Below, in pieces: positions 33,743 through 43,042 of a DNA stretch of 64,000 nt (within the stretch, counting starts at the first letter, position 1; every line of letters starts with the position of its first letter). The position numbers were made by a program, and so were the translations under genes. The stretch comes from Nitrospirota bacterium. Its GTDB lineage: Bacteria; Nitrospirota; Thermodesulfovibrionia; Thermodesulfovibrionales; JdFR-88. The stretch is from NCBI GenBank assembly GCA_021825295.1, contig JAKAHV010000010.1, positions 1 through 64,000 of the forward strand. The letters run 5' to 3'. Under the pieces are notes generated by a model. It was not told the DNA's origin. It was given only the letters and a program-made list of their open reading frames with translations, and made no database searches.

Positions 33743-36310
33743 TTAAACCTCGCTGGAGGGGCCGCGCGAAAGCGTCCTGATGGCCTCCTCCAGGGCGGCA
33801 AGCAGCATCTCCTCGCTTCCGAAATCCGCGGGATAGAGGGGCCTTCCGAACCTCACATCTATCCTGCCCGGGCGGATCATCCTCGCCCCGCGCGGCAGCG
33901 CCCTGTGCGCCCCCTCTATCCAGGCCGGCACGATGGGGACATTTGAGCTGGCGGCCATTGCCGCGATCCCCGGCTTAAGCTCCATCAGCCTGCCGTCATA
34001 CGACCTGCCCCCCTCCGGAAAGACGCAGAGCGCGTATCCCTCCCTGAGCGCCTCCGCCCCCTTTCTAAGGGCGCTTCCAAGCAGCAGGTCCCTGTTGATG
34101 GGTATGACGTGCATGACCATCAGCGCGCGCGAAACCGGCCCCCTGAAATATTTCTCCCACCCGAGAAAGAATATGGATTTGACCGCCCGGCCGGGCAGGA
34201 GCGCCGCGATGAGAAACCCGTCGAGGAAGCTCGAATGGTTTGGGGCGAGGATGAAAGGGGGCCGCGGGATGTTCTCCTCCCCGCTTCTTTTCGCCATGAA
34301 GAGCGCTTTTGCAAGGACCTTCAGGATGAAAAGCAAAAGCACGCTTGCCAGCTTCTCCGGCATGCTGATCGAGATTTTAACGGCCTCGGCCCTCGTTTCA
34401 GCGGCAGGTTTCGGGGCCTGTGTCCCCGCGATGAAACCCTTCATCTTTTCCAGCAGCTCGCCCGCGCTCTGTACATCGGCGAGAAAATCGTCGGGCAGTT
34501 TTTCCACGCCGGGCCCGAACTCCTCTTCCAGCGCGCTCAGAAGCTGGATCCTCTTAAGGGAATCAAGCCCCAGATCGAGCTCCAGGTTGTCGCCCGCGGA
34601 AACCGGAACCGGTTTTCCGATGGCCGCGGCGAGCGCCAGCGCTACCTTCCTGCCCGCGCCCTCCAGGAATTCAGGCCCGGTCTTTTTCTCCTCCCCGGCC
34701 GCCCCCGTGAGGAGCGCGACAAGCTTGTATCTTTTTATCTTTCCAAGCGGGGTCTTGGGAAGTGGCTCCCGAATGAGCGAAAAACCCTTCAGGCGCATAT
34801 AGGCGGGCAGCTCCTGGCCCATCCGCATGAGCTCCCACCTGATCTCCTCGCGGATGTTGGATATGCCCTGCTGCCTGGCGTAGTCGAAGTCCGGCAAGAC
34901 CACGCCCTTAAGCGCGCCCTCGGACTCATAAACGGCCATCTCCTTTATGAGCGGGCTGCCACTGTAGAGTTTCTCGACATCCTCGGGATAGATGTTTTTA
35001 CCGGAGGACAGGACGATGACCTCCTTTTTCCGGCCGGTGATATGGAGATAGCCATCCTTGTCCAGCCAGCCGGTGTCGCCCGTATGCAGCCATCCGTTTT
35101 CAATCGCCCGGGCGGTCTCCTCCGGCTTCTGCCAGTATCCCCTCATGAGCATCGGGCCGCGGACGAGCACCTCCCCTTCCTCTATCTTCACCTGCGCCCC
35201 CGGAACGGGCCTGCCCGCCGAGCCGGGCTTCCTCTTTTCGACGGGGTTGAAAGTGACCACAGGGGAGGTCTCCGTAAGTCCGTAGCCCTCGACGACCGTG
35301 AAGCCCAGGGCCTCAAGGTCCCGCATGGTTTTTGGGGCCAGCTTCGCGCCGCCGGAGGCAAGCAGGCGCAGACCGCCGCCAAATGCGCCATGGACTTTCC
35401 TGAAGACCGCGCGGCCGAGGTTCATGCCGGTTTTCCCCCTGACGGCCCCGCAGAGGGCGAGAAGCGGCATGGCGGCCCGGGGCATCCTCTTTTTGAGCGC
35501 GCCAAGGAGAAGCTCAAGCATCTGGGGCACGGCGACGATGACCGTCACGTTGCGCTGCCGGACGGTGCGCGCAAGCTCCTTCATCGAGGGCAGCAGGGTC
35601 ACGCTGGCCCCGATCAGAAATGGCGCTATAAGACCGGCCATCAGCGGATAGGCGTGATAATACGGCAGGGCCGACAGCAGGTTCTCGTTTTCGTCGATGA
35701 TCTCCGCCCTGGCCACTCCTTCCACGTCCGAAAGCAGATTGCCGTGCGTGAGCACAACCCCCTTCTGAACGCCGGTCGTCCCGGAGGTGTATATGACTAC
35801 CGCGGTGTCCTGCCTGCCTATGGAGCCGTAATCGGCTTTCAGGTCCGCGGGCCGGCCGCCTCCGGCCTGGTCTTTAACGAGGCCTTTGAATTCCGGCGAG
35901 TCCAGATCGAAAATCCTCGCGCCCGGGGCGATGCCGGAGAGATGTCTTGTCTGGCCGTTTACAAAAATCGCCTCCGGCCGGCAGTCCGCCGCTATGGCCC
36001 TCAGCTCCGCCTCCGGGGCGGTCTCGTTAAGCGGCACGGCGATGGCCCCCGAAAGGACCGCCCCTGCGAAGGCGAGGCACCAGTAAAGGCCGGCGTCCTC
36101 AAGGGATGAGGTGGCCAGTATCGCCACCCTGCAGCCGGATGTGATGCCGGCGTCCGCGAGGCGGGCCGCCACCGCCTTCGCGCGGCTTATGAATTGCCCG
36201 TAGGAGAGGGCTTTGGCAACGCCGTCCGACTCGTAATAGAAGAACGTTTTTGCCTCGTGTTTGACAGCGGACCCCAGAAAGCCTTCGGCCAGGTTATTGT
36301 ATCCGCTCAT
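33743..36310 (-). CDS. fused acyl-ACP/CoA synthetase - ACP - lysophospholipid acyltransferase
   Basis: An 855-residue three-part protein. Residues about 1-545 form an AMP-dependent synthetase (YTSGTTG at 174-180, GYGLTETSPV, HTGDTGWLD, later LPKTPLGKIKR). About 560-635 is an acyl-carrier domain with the LGLDSLKRIQ Ser. About 690-850 is a PlsC acyltransferase (NHSSFLDG and FPEGGRS). It would activate a free fatty acid, load it on its own ACP and pass it to a lysophospholipid, like an Aas with a built-in carrier. Overlap with the next gene upstream is 4 bases. Confidence 0.92.
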   Translation of the reverse strand: MSGYNNLAEGFLGSAVKHEAKTFFYYESDGVAKALSYGQFISRAKAVAARLADAGITSGCRVAILATSSLEDAGLYWCLAFAGAVLSGAIAVPLNETAPEAELRAIAADCRPEAIFVNGQTRHLSGIAPGARIFDLDSPEFKGLVKDQAGGGRPADLKADYGSIGRQDTAVVIYTSGTTGVQKGVVLTHGNLLSDVEGVARAEIIDENENLLSALPYYHAYPLMAGLIAPFLIGASVTLLPSMKELARTVRQRNVTVIVAVPQMLELLLGALKKRMPRAAMPLLALCGAVRGKTGMNLGRAVFRKVHGAFGGGLRLLASGGAKLAPKTMRDLEALGFTVVEGYGLTETSPVVTFNPVEKRKPGSAGRPVPGAQVKIEEGEVLVRGPMLMRGYWQKPEETARAIENGWLHTGDTGWLDKDGYLHITGRKKEVIVLSSGKNIYPEDVEKLYSGSPLIKEMAVYESEGALKGVVLPDFDYARQQGISNIREEIRWELMRMGQELPAYMRLKGFSLIREPLPKTPLGKIKRYKLVALLTGAAGEEKKTGPEFLEGAGRKVALALAAAIGKPVPVSAGDNLELDLGLDSLKRIQLLSALEEEFGPGVEKLPDDFLADVQSAGELLEKMKGFIAGTQAPKPAAETRAEAVKISISMPEKLASVLLLFILKVLAKALFMAKRSGEENIPRPPFILAPNHSSFLDGFLIAALLPGRAVKSIFFLGWEKYFRGPVSRALMVMHVIPINRDLLLGSALRKGAEALREGYALCVFPEGGRSYDGRLMELKPGIAAMAASSNVPIVPAWIEGAHRALPRGARMIRPGRIDVRFGRPLYPADFGSEEMLLAALEEAIRTLSRGPSSEV

Positions 36311-37095
36311 AGACCGAGCGCCTTCAGGGCCGCCCTGTGAATTTCGGGGTTGGCCGAGGCCAGCAGCGACGCTCCCGTTTGCATCCCCAGCTTCTGGCCG
36401 TCGATGTCTTTGCCTTCCATGTCGGTAAAGACCCCGCCGGCCTCCTTCACCAGCAGGTAGCCGGCGGCGTAATCAAAGCTCCTGGAGGCCCCGGGGCTGA
36501 CAAGAAGGCTCGCCGCGCCCGAGGCCAGCAGCGCCAAGTCCAGGGCGATGGAGCCAAGGCATCTTGTCCTGTTTGCGCCCTCGAGAAGCGGCAGTATCCG
36601 CCGCAGATGTACAGACGGCGTCCTGGCCTCGAAGAGGGCGAGTTTCAGCTCCGCCCCCTGCTGGCAATATATCCGCTGCCCGTTTTGGAACGCGCCCTGC
36701 CCTTTTTGCGCCCAGAATTCATCGCCCGTGACCAGGTTTATCACGTAGCCCATGTCCGCCGAGCCAAGCTCGCCGCCGCGGCAGACGGCTATCGACGCCC
36801 CGAAAACCGGTATGCCGGTGACCGCGTTCTTGCTGCCGTCCACGGGGTCTATGACCGCGTACAGGAGCCCCCCCGCACCTTCCATTTCAAGGATGCCGGC
36901 CTCTTCGCTTACGATGTGAAACCTCTGCCCGAGACCACGGAGCCCCTCCAGTATTATCTCCTCGGAGAGCCTGTCGACGGGGAACGTCCGGTCCCCGCCG
37001 GCCCCACGCTCAAGCGGACTTTGCCCCTTCACCCCGGAGGCCTTTACCCTTTCATAAACGCGCCGGCCGATGCTCCTAATATCTTCGGTTTTCAT
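36307..37095 (-). CDS. inositol-monophosphatase-family phosphatase
   Basis: A 262-residue FIG-superfamily phosphatase. VSEEAG supplies the first metal Glu, DPVDGSKN is the signature (Ser in place of the usual Thr), and SFDYAAGYLLVKEAGG is the C-terminal Asp motif. The substrate may be inositol phosphate, which would complete an inositol route with ino1, or another sugar or nucleotide phosphate. ATG lies 6 bases after TAAAAT, so leaderless. It is operon-mate of the fused acyl-ACP synthetase. Confidence 0.88.
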   Translation of the reverse strand: MKTEDIRSIGRRVYERVKASGVKGQSPLERGAGGDRTFPVDRLSEEIILEGLRGLGQRFHIVSEEAGILEMEGAGGLLYAVIDPVDGSKNAVTGIPVFGASIAVCRGGELGSADMGYVINLVTGDEFWAQKGQGAFQNGQRIYCQQGAELKLALFEARTPSVHLRRILPLLEGANRTRCLGSIALDLALLASGAASLLVSPGASRSFDYAAGYLLVKEAGGVFTDMEGKDIDGQKLGMQTGASLLASANPEIHRAALKALGL

Positions 37096-37130
37096 TAAGA
37101 TATTTTACGGAAATTCCACGGGCGCCACAA
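37096..37130 (-). promoter_or_regulatory. promoter of the inositol-phosphatase operon
   Basis: TTGTGG (37130-37125), 17 bases, TAAAAT (37107-37102), 6 bases, ATG. No Shine-Dalgarno. Confidence 0.45.
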
Positions 37131-37174
37131 CACGCGAATGCCAGCCGGCCAAGATTTTTATAAAGGCATGCGGG

Positions 37175-37180
37175 TATAAT
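37175..37180 (+). promoter_or_regulatory. -10 element close to a start codon
   Basis: TATAAT 8 bases before the GTG at 37189; the -35 is not evident. Confidence 0.35.
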
Positions 37181-37188
37181 AAGCAGGC

Positions 37189-38868
37189 GTGCCGCTTTTC
37201 CACAGGGCTGAGGACTTGAAGGCAGATTTTAAGAAATATACCGGGCGCCCCCGGTTTTTTGATTTCGTCTTTTTCGCGCTGCTCGCCCTAAGCGCGGCGG
37301 GCAAGATCTCAGCGGCCCTTCATATGCCGCTCAACAGCGACAACAGCCTGCCAGCGCTCGTTTATTATGACCTGGCCAACAACCACAATTTTTCCCTGCG
37401 TCTCTGGGATTTCGCCGTGAACTCCTATCTGTTTACCGATTTGCCGGTTTATCTGGCCCTCGGGCCCGTCATCGGCATGAGCGCCCCTACGCTTAAAATC
37501 GGGGCGCTCATATTGTTCATGTTGAGCGTAATCCTGATGTGCTGGCTTGCGTTCAGGATTTTCGGCGCGAGGACGGCGTTGTATGCCGCCGGTTTTCTTC
37601 TGGCGGCCTCCCCATTTTTTTCGTCCTTTGCGCTGAAACCCTTCGAGGGCGCCCGCGTCGGAACGGTGATCTTTTCACTTGCGGCCTTTCTTGCGGCCGA
37701 TTCCATGATCAGGGCGAAGAAGGAAAAACGCGCCGGCGGCCGGATGAGGACCGTTTTCCCCTTGGCCGTCCTGTTTGCCGCTGTATCACTGGCCGTCTTC
37801 TCCGACCCGTACGCCCTGCTTTTTGTGGCAGCCGCGGGGGCCGCGTACCTTGGCGTGCGGATTTTCGGCGGCAACAGACTGCTTGACCGGCGCACGGAGC
37901 TCGCCCTCGCCCTTACGCTGGCCGCCTCATTGCTGACCGTCAGGCTTTTGTATGCCGCGGCCGGCTCGCTCGATATCGTGCTTCTAAAACATCTTGTGCC
38001 TTTCGGACTTGCGCCCGTGAAGGACTGGGCCGGATATTCCCTCCACTATTGCCTGATGGCCGCGGGGCTTCTCAACATGAACGTGCTGCAGGCAGGCCTT
38101 CCATGGTATGAAGCCGCCCTGCGGATTTCAAATGCCGTGCTCTTTACGGTGGTGCTCATAAACGCAATCATTCTGACCTCGAAGGAAAAAGACGGCCGAA
38201 GACAGTTCGCCCTCGCGTTTTTCTGGGCGGTCTGGGTTTTGGCGGGGCTTGCCTTCGTATTCAAGGAAGAAGTCGTCCTGGATATGCAGCAGGCCAGGTA
38301 CCTGGCGCCCATGATTTACCCGTTTTCCATTTTTTTTGCCATTTCCCTCGACGGGGGCCGCTTCCCGGGTAAATACCGCCGCACCCTCATTTTTGCGCCT
38401 TTCCTTTTGTCCGCCTTATATGGCGCCGGAATGGGTTTCCACTATAAGCCGGACTGCAAACCAAACGGCGGCCAGATACGGCTTGTCCGGTTCCTCGAGC
38501 AAAACGGGCTTTTTTACGGCTATGCCGATTACTGGAACGCCGGCATACTGACCCTGCTTTCCAATGATACAGTCGAGGTGAGGTCTCTCCAGTACACGGC
38601 GAAATCAAACCTGCTGAAGCCGTATGTGCTGAACGCGAAACTGGACTGGTACAAGCCGGCCCATTATGAAGGCCGTACTTTTTTGATCGTGGCCAAATCC
38701 GGCCAGTCCTGCGATTATGACAGGCTTTATTGCTCCCCGAAGATCGTAACCGGCTATTTCGGAGCGCCGGAGGAGGTCCTCCGGTTTGAGGGCAAATACA
38801 TATACGTCTGGCCGCACAATATAGTTAAGAGGTTCTGGCCGTCCGCGCCCCAAAAAACGGGCAAATGA
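37189..38868 (+). CDS. multi-spanning membrane protein, glycosyltransferase-39/ArnT-like
   Basis: A 559-residue protein with about 10-12 hydrophobic helices. The first loop (residues about 44-75, holding an NSDNS block and aromatic residues) resembles the acidic catalytic loop of GT39/83/ArnT-like lipid-linked sugar transferases (usually a D/E pair), though the key Asp-Glu is not clear here. A soluble domain of about 150 residues ends the protein. The role is likely envelope sugar transfer, but that is an inference. GTG start, 8 bases past TATAAT. Confidence 0.6.
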   Translation: MPLFHRAEDLKADFKKYTGRPRFFDFVFFALLALSAAGKISAALHMPLNSDNSLPALVYYDLANNHNFSLRLWDFAVNSYLFTDLPVYLALGPVIGMSAPTLKIGALILFMLSVILMCWLAFRIFGARTALYAAGFLLAASPFFSSFALKPFEGARVGTVIFSLAAFLAADSMIRAKKEKRAGGRMRTVFPLAVLFAAVSLAVFSDPYALLFVAAAGAAYLGVRIFGGNRLLDRRTELALALTLAASLLTVRLLYAAAGSLDIVLLKHLVPFGLAPVKDWAGYSLHYCLMAAGLLNMNVLQAGLPWYEAALRISNAVLFTVVLINAIILTSKEKDGRRQFALAFFWAVWVLAGLAFVFKEEVVLDMQQARYLAPMIYPFSIFFAISLDGGRFPGKYRRTLIFAPFLLSALYGAGMGFHYKPDCKPNGGQIRLVRFLEQNGLFYGYADYWNAGILTLLSNDTVEVRSLQYTAKSNLLKPYVLNAKLDWYKPAHYEGRTFLIVAKSGQSCDYDRLYCSPKIVTGYFGAPEEVLRFEGKYIYVWPHNIVKRFWPSAPQKTGK

Positions 38869-38943
38869 TGGAGCGCAAACGAGGTTTAAAATTTAGGCTT
38901 TTCAGGAATTCTTGTGTGATACTGATATCTCCGGGAAAGGCTG

Positions 38944-39096
38944 ATATCTGCCTGGTTCTTGAGAGAGGGAGCAAGCGGACGGATCACGGCGGGTTGCATC
39001 TTGACAACCTTTCGCCAGTCGCCCGGAGGGCAAGGCAATAGCGCCGTTTGCGCACGTCCGGAACCGCGCGACCGAACGAAAGGACCAGGCAGATAT
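38944..39096 (+). ncRNA. highly structured RNA candidate upstream of kup
   Basis: ATATCTGCCTGGT (38944-38956) is perfectly complementary to ACCAGGCAGATAT (39084-39096), and the helix extends inward four more pairs, one a wobble (17 bp). Inside, CGGACG (38976-38981) pairs with CGTCCG (39055-39060) and closes a junction of three hairpins: GGCG-GGTTG/CAACC-TTT-CGCC, GCCC-GGA-GGGC and GCGC-CGTTT-GCGC. No protein is credible here. It fits an mRNA leader (riboswitch-like) for kup, 170 bases downstream, or a free RNA. I could not match a known class. Confidence 0.6.
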
Positions 39097-39279
39097 ACAA
39101 ATTGTTATTAGCCCACACAAAAACCGGAAGAGCCAAAATTGAGATTCCCTGTGGCAAGTCCTGCGGTACGCAGGAGAATACGCTTGCTATCCATTTATTT
39201 TTAGAAGTGTTTGAATTGCAGAGATTGCCGGCCGGACCAAAACCCGGTATAAGATTATAGTATCTATTTGCGGGCGGAA
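39097..39279 (+). promoter_or_regulatory. leader between structured RNA and kup
   Basis: TCCTGCG and CGCAGGA form a hairpin around GTA near 39160-39176, and TATAAG/TATAGT hexamers lie at 39248-39261. So kup could have its own near promoter as well as upstream transcription through the RNA element. Confidence 0.3.
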
Positions 39280-41100
39280 ATGGCACAGGTAAAGAGAAAA
39301 GGCGCCTTCATGGGCGTTATCAAATCCCTGGGACTCGTCTTTGGCGACATAGGGACCAGCCCCATCTATACCCTCGCGGTGGTCTTTCTGCTGACGAAGG
39401 CCACGCCTGAAAACGTGGCCGGGGTGCTTTCCCTTGTGGTCTGGACGCTGATTATACTCGTCAGCATCGAATACGCCTGGCTGGCCATGAGTCTAGGCGA
39501 AAAGGGCGAGGGCGGCACCATAGTGCTGCGCGAGATATTAATCGGTCTGGTCGGAAAGGCCCGGTCCGCGGCCCTTGTGACCTTCCTTGCGATAATCGGC
39601 GTCTCCCTTCTCATAGGCGACGGCGTCATCACGCCGGCCATAAGCATCCTGAGCGCCGTGGAGGGCCTTCTTCTCATCCCCGGGCTTGGGGGCACGCCGC
39701 AGGATGTGCTGATCCTGATTGCCTCCGCCATAGCGGTGCTCCTTTTTTTCTTCCAGAGGCGCGGGACCGAGCGGGTCTCCCGCGCCTTCGGCCCTATAAT
39801 GCTGGTCTGGTTCGGGACATTGGCGCTTTCCGGAGCGGCCTCGGTAATCAAGGCCCCGGTGGTGCTGCATTTCATAAACCCATTATACGGCATAAGATTC
39901 ATGGCGCATAACGGGATCGCGGGGTTTTTCATCCTCTCCGAGGTGGTGCTCTGCGCGACCGGGGGCGAGGCCCTGTATGCGGACATGGGCCATCTGGGGC
40001 GCGAGCCCATAAGAAAGGCCTGGCACCTCGTTTTTATTGCGCTTGTCCTGAGCTATCTTGGGCAGGGCTCTTTCATACTCAGAAACCCAGGAGCAAGGAA
40101 CGTGCTCTTTGAGATGCTCTACAGGCAGGCCCCGCACCTCTACATCCCGTTTCTGCTGCTGAGCGTCGCGGCCACGGTCATAGCCTCGCAGGCCATGATA
40201 AGCGGGATGTTCTCGATAGTATACCAGGGCATAACCACAAGGATAATGCCGATGTTCAGGATAGAATACACCTCGGCGGAGCTGCGCTCCCAGATTTACA
40301 TAGGGTTTGTGAACTGGTTTCTCATGGTCGCGGTCCTTTTCATAATGATGGAGTTCAGGCAATCAAGCAGGCTGGCCGCAGCTTACGGCCTTGCCGTCAC
40401 GGGCACGATGACCTTGACCGGCCTTATGATGAGCTGGATATTCTACCTCCGCAGGAAATTCTCCCTCCTGCCGGTTTCGCTCCTTGTAACCCTTGTAGAC
40501 CTGATCTTTTTGTTTTCGAACCTGTTCAAGATACCTCACGGCGGCTACTGGTCGCTGATAGTGGCCTCGGTCCCATTCTCCATTATCATCATCTACATGC
40601 AGGGGCAGCGGAGGCTCTATAACCGGCTGCGCTACGTCCCGCTCGAAACGTTTCTGGCGGACTACAGGGAGAAGATCCCGCTTGCGCACAGGATACGGGG
40701 CACGGCGCTTTTCTTTGCGAGGGACCCTGCCGAGATGCCGCCTTATATCGTGAATACAATGCTTGCAAACGAGATCATCTACGAGGATAACGTAATAGTG
40801 ACGATAACGAAGCGCGACCAGCCATTAGGGGTTACAGTCGATTTCTCTCTTTCGCCGGCCCCGGGGCTCAGGGTCCTGAAGGTGGCGACGGGATATATGG
40901 AGATCATTGACCTCGAAAAAATCCTCAGGGGGGTGGGGATCGATGAAAAGGTCATCTTCTACGGCCTTGAAGAGATAGTCACCTCAAGTGTGCCCTGGAG
41001 GATGTTTGCCGCGATAAAAAAACTCACGCCGGCCTTTGTCCAATTTTACAAGCTGCCTTCAAACAAGCTGCACGGGGTCGTGACCAGGGTGGAGATGTAG
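39280..41100 (+). CDS. kup: KUP-family potassium uptake protein
   Basis: A 606-residue potassium transporter with about 12 membrane helices and a cytoplasmic tail. The first helix shows GLVFGDIGTSPIYTL, the family hallmark, followed by SLGEKGEGGTIVLREI and GDGVITPAISILSAVEGL. The C-terminal about 150 residues are soluble. ATG at 39280 is preceded by a GGCGG; a TTG 12 bases upstream, 6 bases after a TATAGT, is the alternative. K+ uptake for osmotic balance; it sits behind a structured RNA candidate. Confidence 0.95.
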   Translation: MAQVKRKGAFMGVIKSLGLVFGDIGTSPIYTLAVVFLLTKATPENVAGVLSLVVWTLIILVSIEYAWLAMSLGEKGEGGTIVLREILIGLVGKARSAALVTFLAIIGVSLLIGDGVITPAISILSAVEGLLLIPGLGGTPQDVLILIASAIAVLLFFFQRRGTERVSRAFGPIMLVWFGTLALSGAASVIKAPVVLHFINPLYGIRFMAHNGIAGFFILSEVVLCATGGEALYADMGHLGREPIRKAWHLVFIALVLSYLGQGSFILRNPGARNVLFEMLYRQAPHLYIPFLLLSVAATVIASQAMISGMFSIVYQGITTRIMPMFRIEYTSAELRSQIYIGFVNWFLMVAVLFIMMEFRQSSRLAAAYGLAVTGTMTLTGLMMSWIFYLRRKFSLLPVSLLVTLVDLIFLFSNLFKIPHGGYWSLIVASVPFSIIIIYMQGQRRLYNRLRYVPLETFLADYREKIPLAHRIRGTALFFARDPAEMPPYIVNTMLANEIIYEDNVIVTITKRDQPLGVTVDFSLSPAPGLRVLKVATGYMEIIDLEKILRGVGIDEKVIFYGLEEIVTSSVPWRMFAAIKKLTPAFVQFYKLPSNKLHGVVTRVEM

Positions 41101-41121
41101 AGCGGCAAGGGCCTCCTGCGC

Positions 41122-42987
41122 TTAATTCCCTCGCTGCCTTTCGTCCAGCCCGGCCAATCGCGCATCGAATTCGCATCTGTTTTTTCCCAACTCCCCGGTG
41201 GCCGCTTCAAGCTCGGCAAAGAGCGCCTCTATCCGCTCCTTCGCATCGTGGATGGATTTCGAGAGCCGCTTTATCTCCCCGCCGTCGCCTTTCATGGACG
41301 CCTGTATGAGCGCCACGTTGTCATTTTCCATCCGCTCTTCGAGGGTGATTATTTCCTCCTCGGCCCCCCTGATTCTTGCCTGAAGGTCCCCGAGCGTTTT
41401 TGAGCGCATGGCAACGATCTCAGCCCTCAGCCGTCTCATATCCTTTCTGCTTGCCGTCTTGCCGCCATTTTTCCCCGGCGCCGCCTTTGGGGCCTGCTCG
41501 CCCTTCCAGCCCACCTGGCGGAGGAAGTCTTCATAGGCGCCCTCAAACACCCTTGCCCTGCCGCCGTCGAAGACCACAAGGCGCGTGGCCGAGGCGCGCA
41601 GTATCATCTCGCTGTGGGTCACCATTATCACGGCGCCTTCGAAGGCCTCTATCGCCTCGACAAGGGCGTCGACGGACTCCATGTCCAGGTGGTTGGTGGG
41701 CTCATCCAGCAGAAGCAGGTTTGCGGGCTGGGCGATCAGTTTTCCCAGCAGGACGCGGCTCTTCTCTCCGCCCGAAAGGACCGATATCTTCTTGAGCGCA
41801 TCGTCCCCCTCGAAGAGCATCGCCCCGCATATATTGCGTGCGGCCACGCGCCGGTGTTCCGCCATTGAATCCAGAATCTCCTCCTCGACGGTCCTGGACG
41901 GGTCCAGGCGCGAGACGTTCGTCTGCCCGAAATGTGCCATCGCCGTCCTGCTGCCGAGGCTTACGCTGCCGCAGTCGGGTTTTATTTCCCCCGCGAGGAG
42001 TTTCAGCAGAGTGGTCTTCCCCTGGCCGTTGCGGCCGATGACAGCGATGCGGTCCCTCCTGCCCACCGACAGATTGAGATTTTCAAATAGAGGGGCCGCC
42101 GGTTCGTACCCGAATGAGATATCCTCCGCCCTCATCAGCCATTTGCTTTCGTGCGGGGCATAATTGAACTCGAAATCAAGCGTCTTTTCCGCGGACAGCC
42201 TGTCGAGTCTGCCTTTTTTTTGGAGACCCTTTATCCTGGACTGGACCGCGCGGGCGCGGGTCGCCTGGGCCCTGAAACGGTTTATGAATTCCTCCAGCTC
42301 CCTGCGTTTCTTTTCGTCGTTTGCGCGGGTGCGCTCGTAGACTTCCTCCCCGGCGAGTATCTGCTCATAGAGCCTGTGGGTGCCGCCGGCTATTTTCCTT
42401 GTCTTTGCGCGATGTATCCCGATGGTGTGGGTCGTGACTGCGTCCATGAAATCCCTGTCGTGGGTTATCAGCATCAGCTCGCCCTTCCAGTTTTTGAGGA
42501 ACTGCCCCAGCCAGCGGGAGGAGACAATGTCCAGGTAATTGGTGGGCTCGTCAAGCAGGAGGAGATTGGGCCCCGCGAGCAGGAGCTTCGCCAGGTTCAG
42601 CCGGACCTGAAACCCGCCCGAGAGTTCATGCGGATGGCGGGAAAAGTCTTCCGGCTGAAAGCCAAGCCCCATCAGGACGGACTCGGCCATATAGGCCTGA
42701 TTTTCCGGCAGGCTGTCCCCGCCGAGACCAAGCATCGCCTCGGCGAGGACCGTATCGGCGGCGAAACGTATCTCCTGGGAGAGATGTCCGGCCTTGTAGT
42801 CCCTGGGCACGCTTATCGAACCCTCATCCGGCAGTTCCCTGCCCAGTATCATGCGGAAAAGCGTGGTCTTGCCGGAGCCGTTTCTTCCTACAAGCCCGGC
42901 GCGCTCCCCGGCCCCCAGTGTGAAGGACGCCCCGTCAAACAGCACGCGCCTGCCATATGCCTTTACGATGCCGTTGGCCTGGACCAT
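41122..42987 (-). CDS. ABC-F family ATPase (Uup/YheS-like)
   Basis: A 621-residue soluble protein with two ABC domains. Walker A (GRNGSGKTT and GRNGQGKTT), two LSGG signatures (HELSGGFQVRLNLAK and SVLSGGEKSRVLLGK) and Walker B (LLLDEPTNYLD and LLLDEPTNHLD) are intact. A linker helical P-site tether lies between them and a C-terminal coiled coil follows (about 530-610). Acts on the ribosome to aid translation, or on branched DNA for Uup-like members. Ends 22 bases from convergent kup. Confidence 0.94.
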   Translation of the reverse strand: MVQANGIVKAYGRRVLFDGASFTLGAGERAGLVGRNGSGKTTLFRMILGRELPDEGSISVPRDYKAGHLSQEIRFAADTVLAEAMLGLGGDSLPENQAYMAESVLMGLGFQPEDFSRHPHELSGGFQVRLNLAKLLLAGPNLLLLDEPTNYLDIVSSRWLGQFLKNWKGELMLITHDRDFMDAVTTHTIGIHRAKTRKIAGGTHRLYEQILAGEEVYERTRANDEKKRRELEEFINRFRAQATRARAVQSRIKGLQKKGRLDRLSAEKTLDFEFNYAPHESKWLMRAEDISFGYEPAAPLFENLNLSVGRRDRIAVIGRNGQGKTTLLKLLAGEIKPDCGSVSLGSRTAMAHFGQTNVSRLDPSRTVEEEILDSMAEHRRVAARNICGAMLFEGDDALKKISVLSGGEKSRVLLGKLIAQPANLLLLDEPTNHLDMESVDALVEAIEAFEGAVIMVTHSEMILRASATRLVVFDGGRARVFEGAYEDFLRQVGWKGEQAPKAAPGKNGGKTASRKDMRRLRAEIVAMRSKTLGDLQARIRGAEEEIITLEERMENDNVALIQASMKGDGGEIKRLSKSIHDAKERIEALFAELEAATGELGKNRCEFDARLAGLDERQRGN

Positions 42988-43042
42988 CCTCCTATTTTAC
43001 CGAAACCGCCGCCTGCCAAAACACCCTTTATCAGCACGATGT

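Noticed and set aside
34109-36109. 666-codon plus-strand reading frame opposite the acyl-ACP synthetase fusion
   Set aside because: It is wholly antisense to a gene with clear catalytic motifs, has Arg/Gly/His-rich composition typical of GC-rich shadow frames, and no family features.
39055-39072. T-box antiterminator
   Set aside because: A CGGAACCGCG string resembles the T-box core but lacks the invariant UGG and lies before a K+ transporter, with no specifier loop seen.
38944-39096. c-di-AMP (ydaO) riboswitch assignment
   Set aside because: The expected GGGGAACC-like and GGGGUGAAUC-like conserved parts are not seen, so I call it only an unclassified structured RNA.
38902-39120. 72-codon minus-strand frame over the structured RNA
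   Set aside because: The stem-loop design explains this sequence better; no signal or family in the frame.
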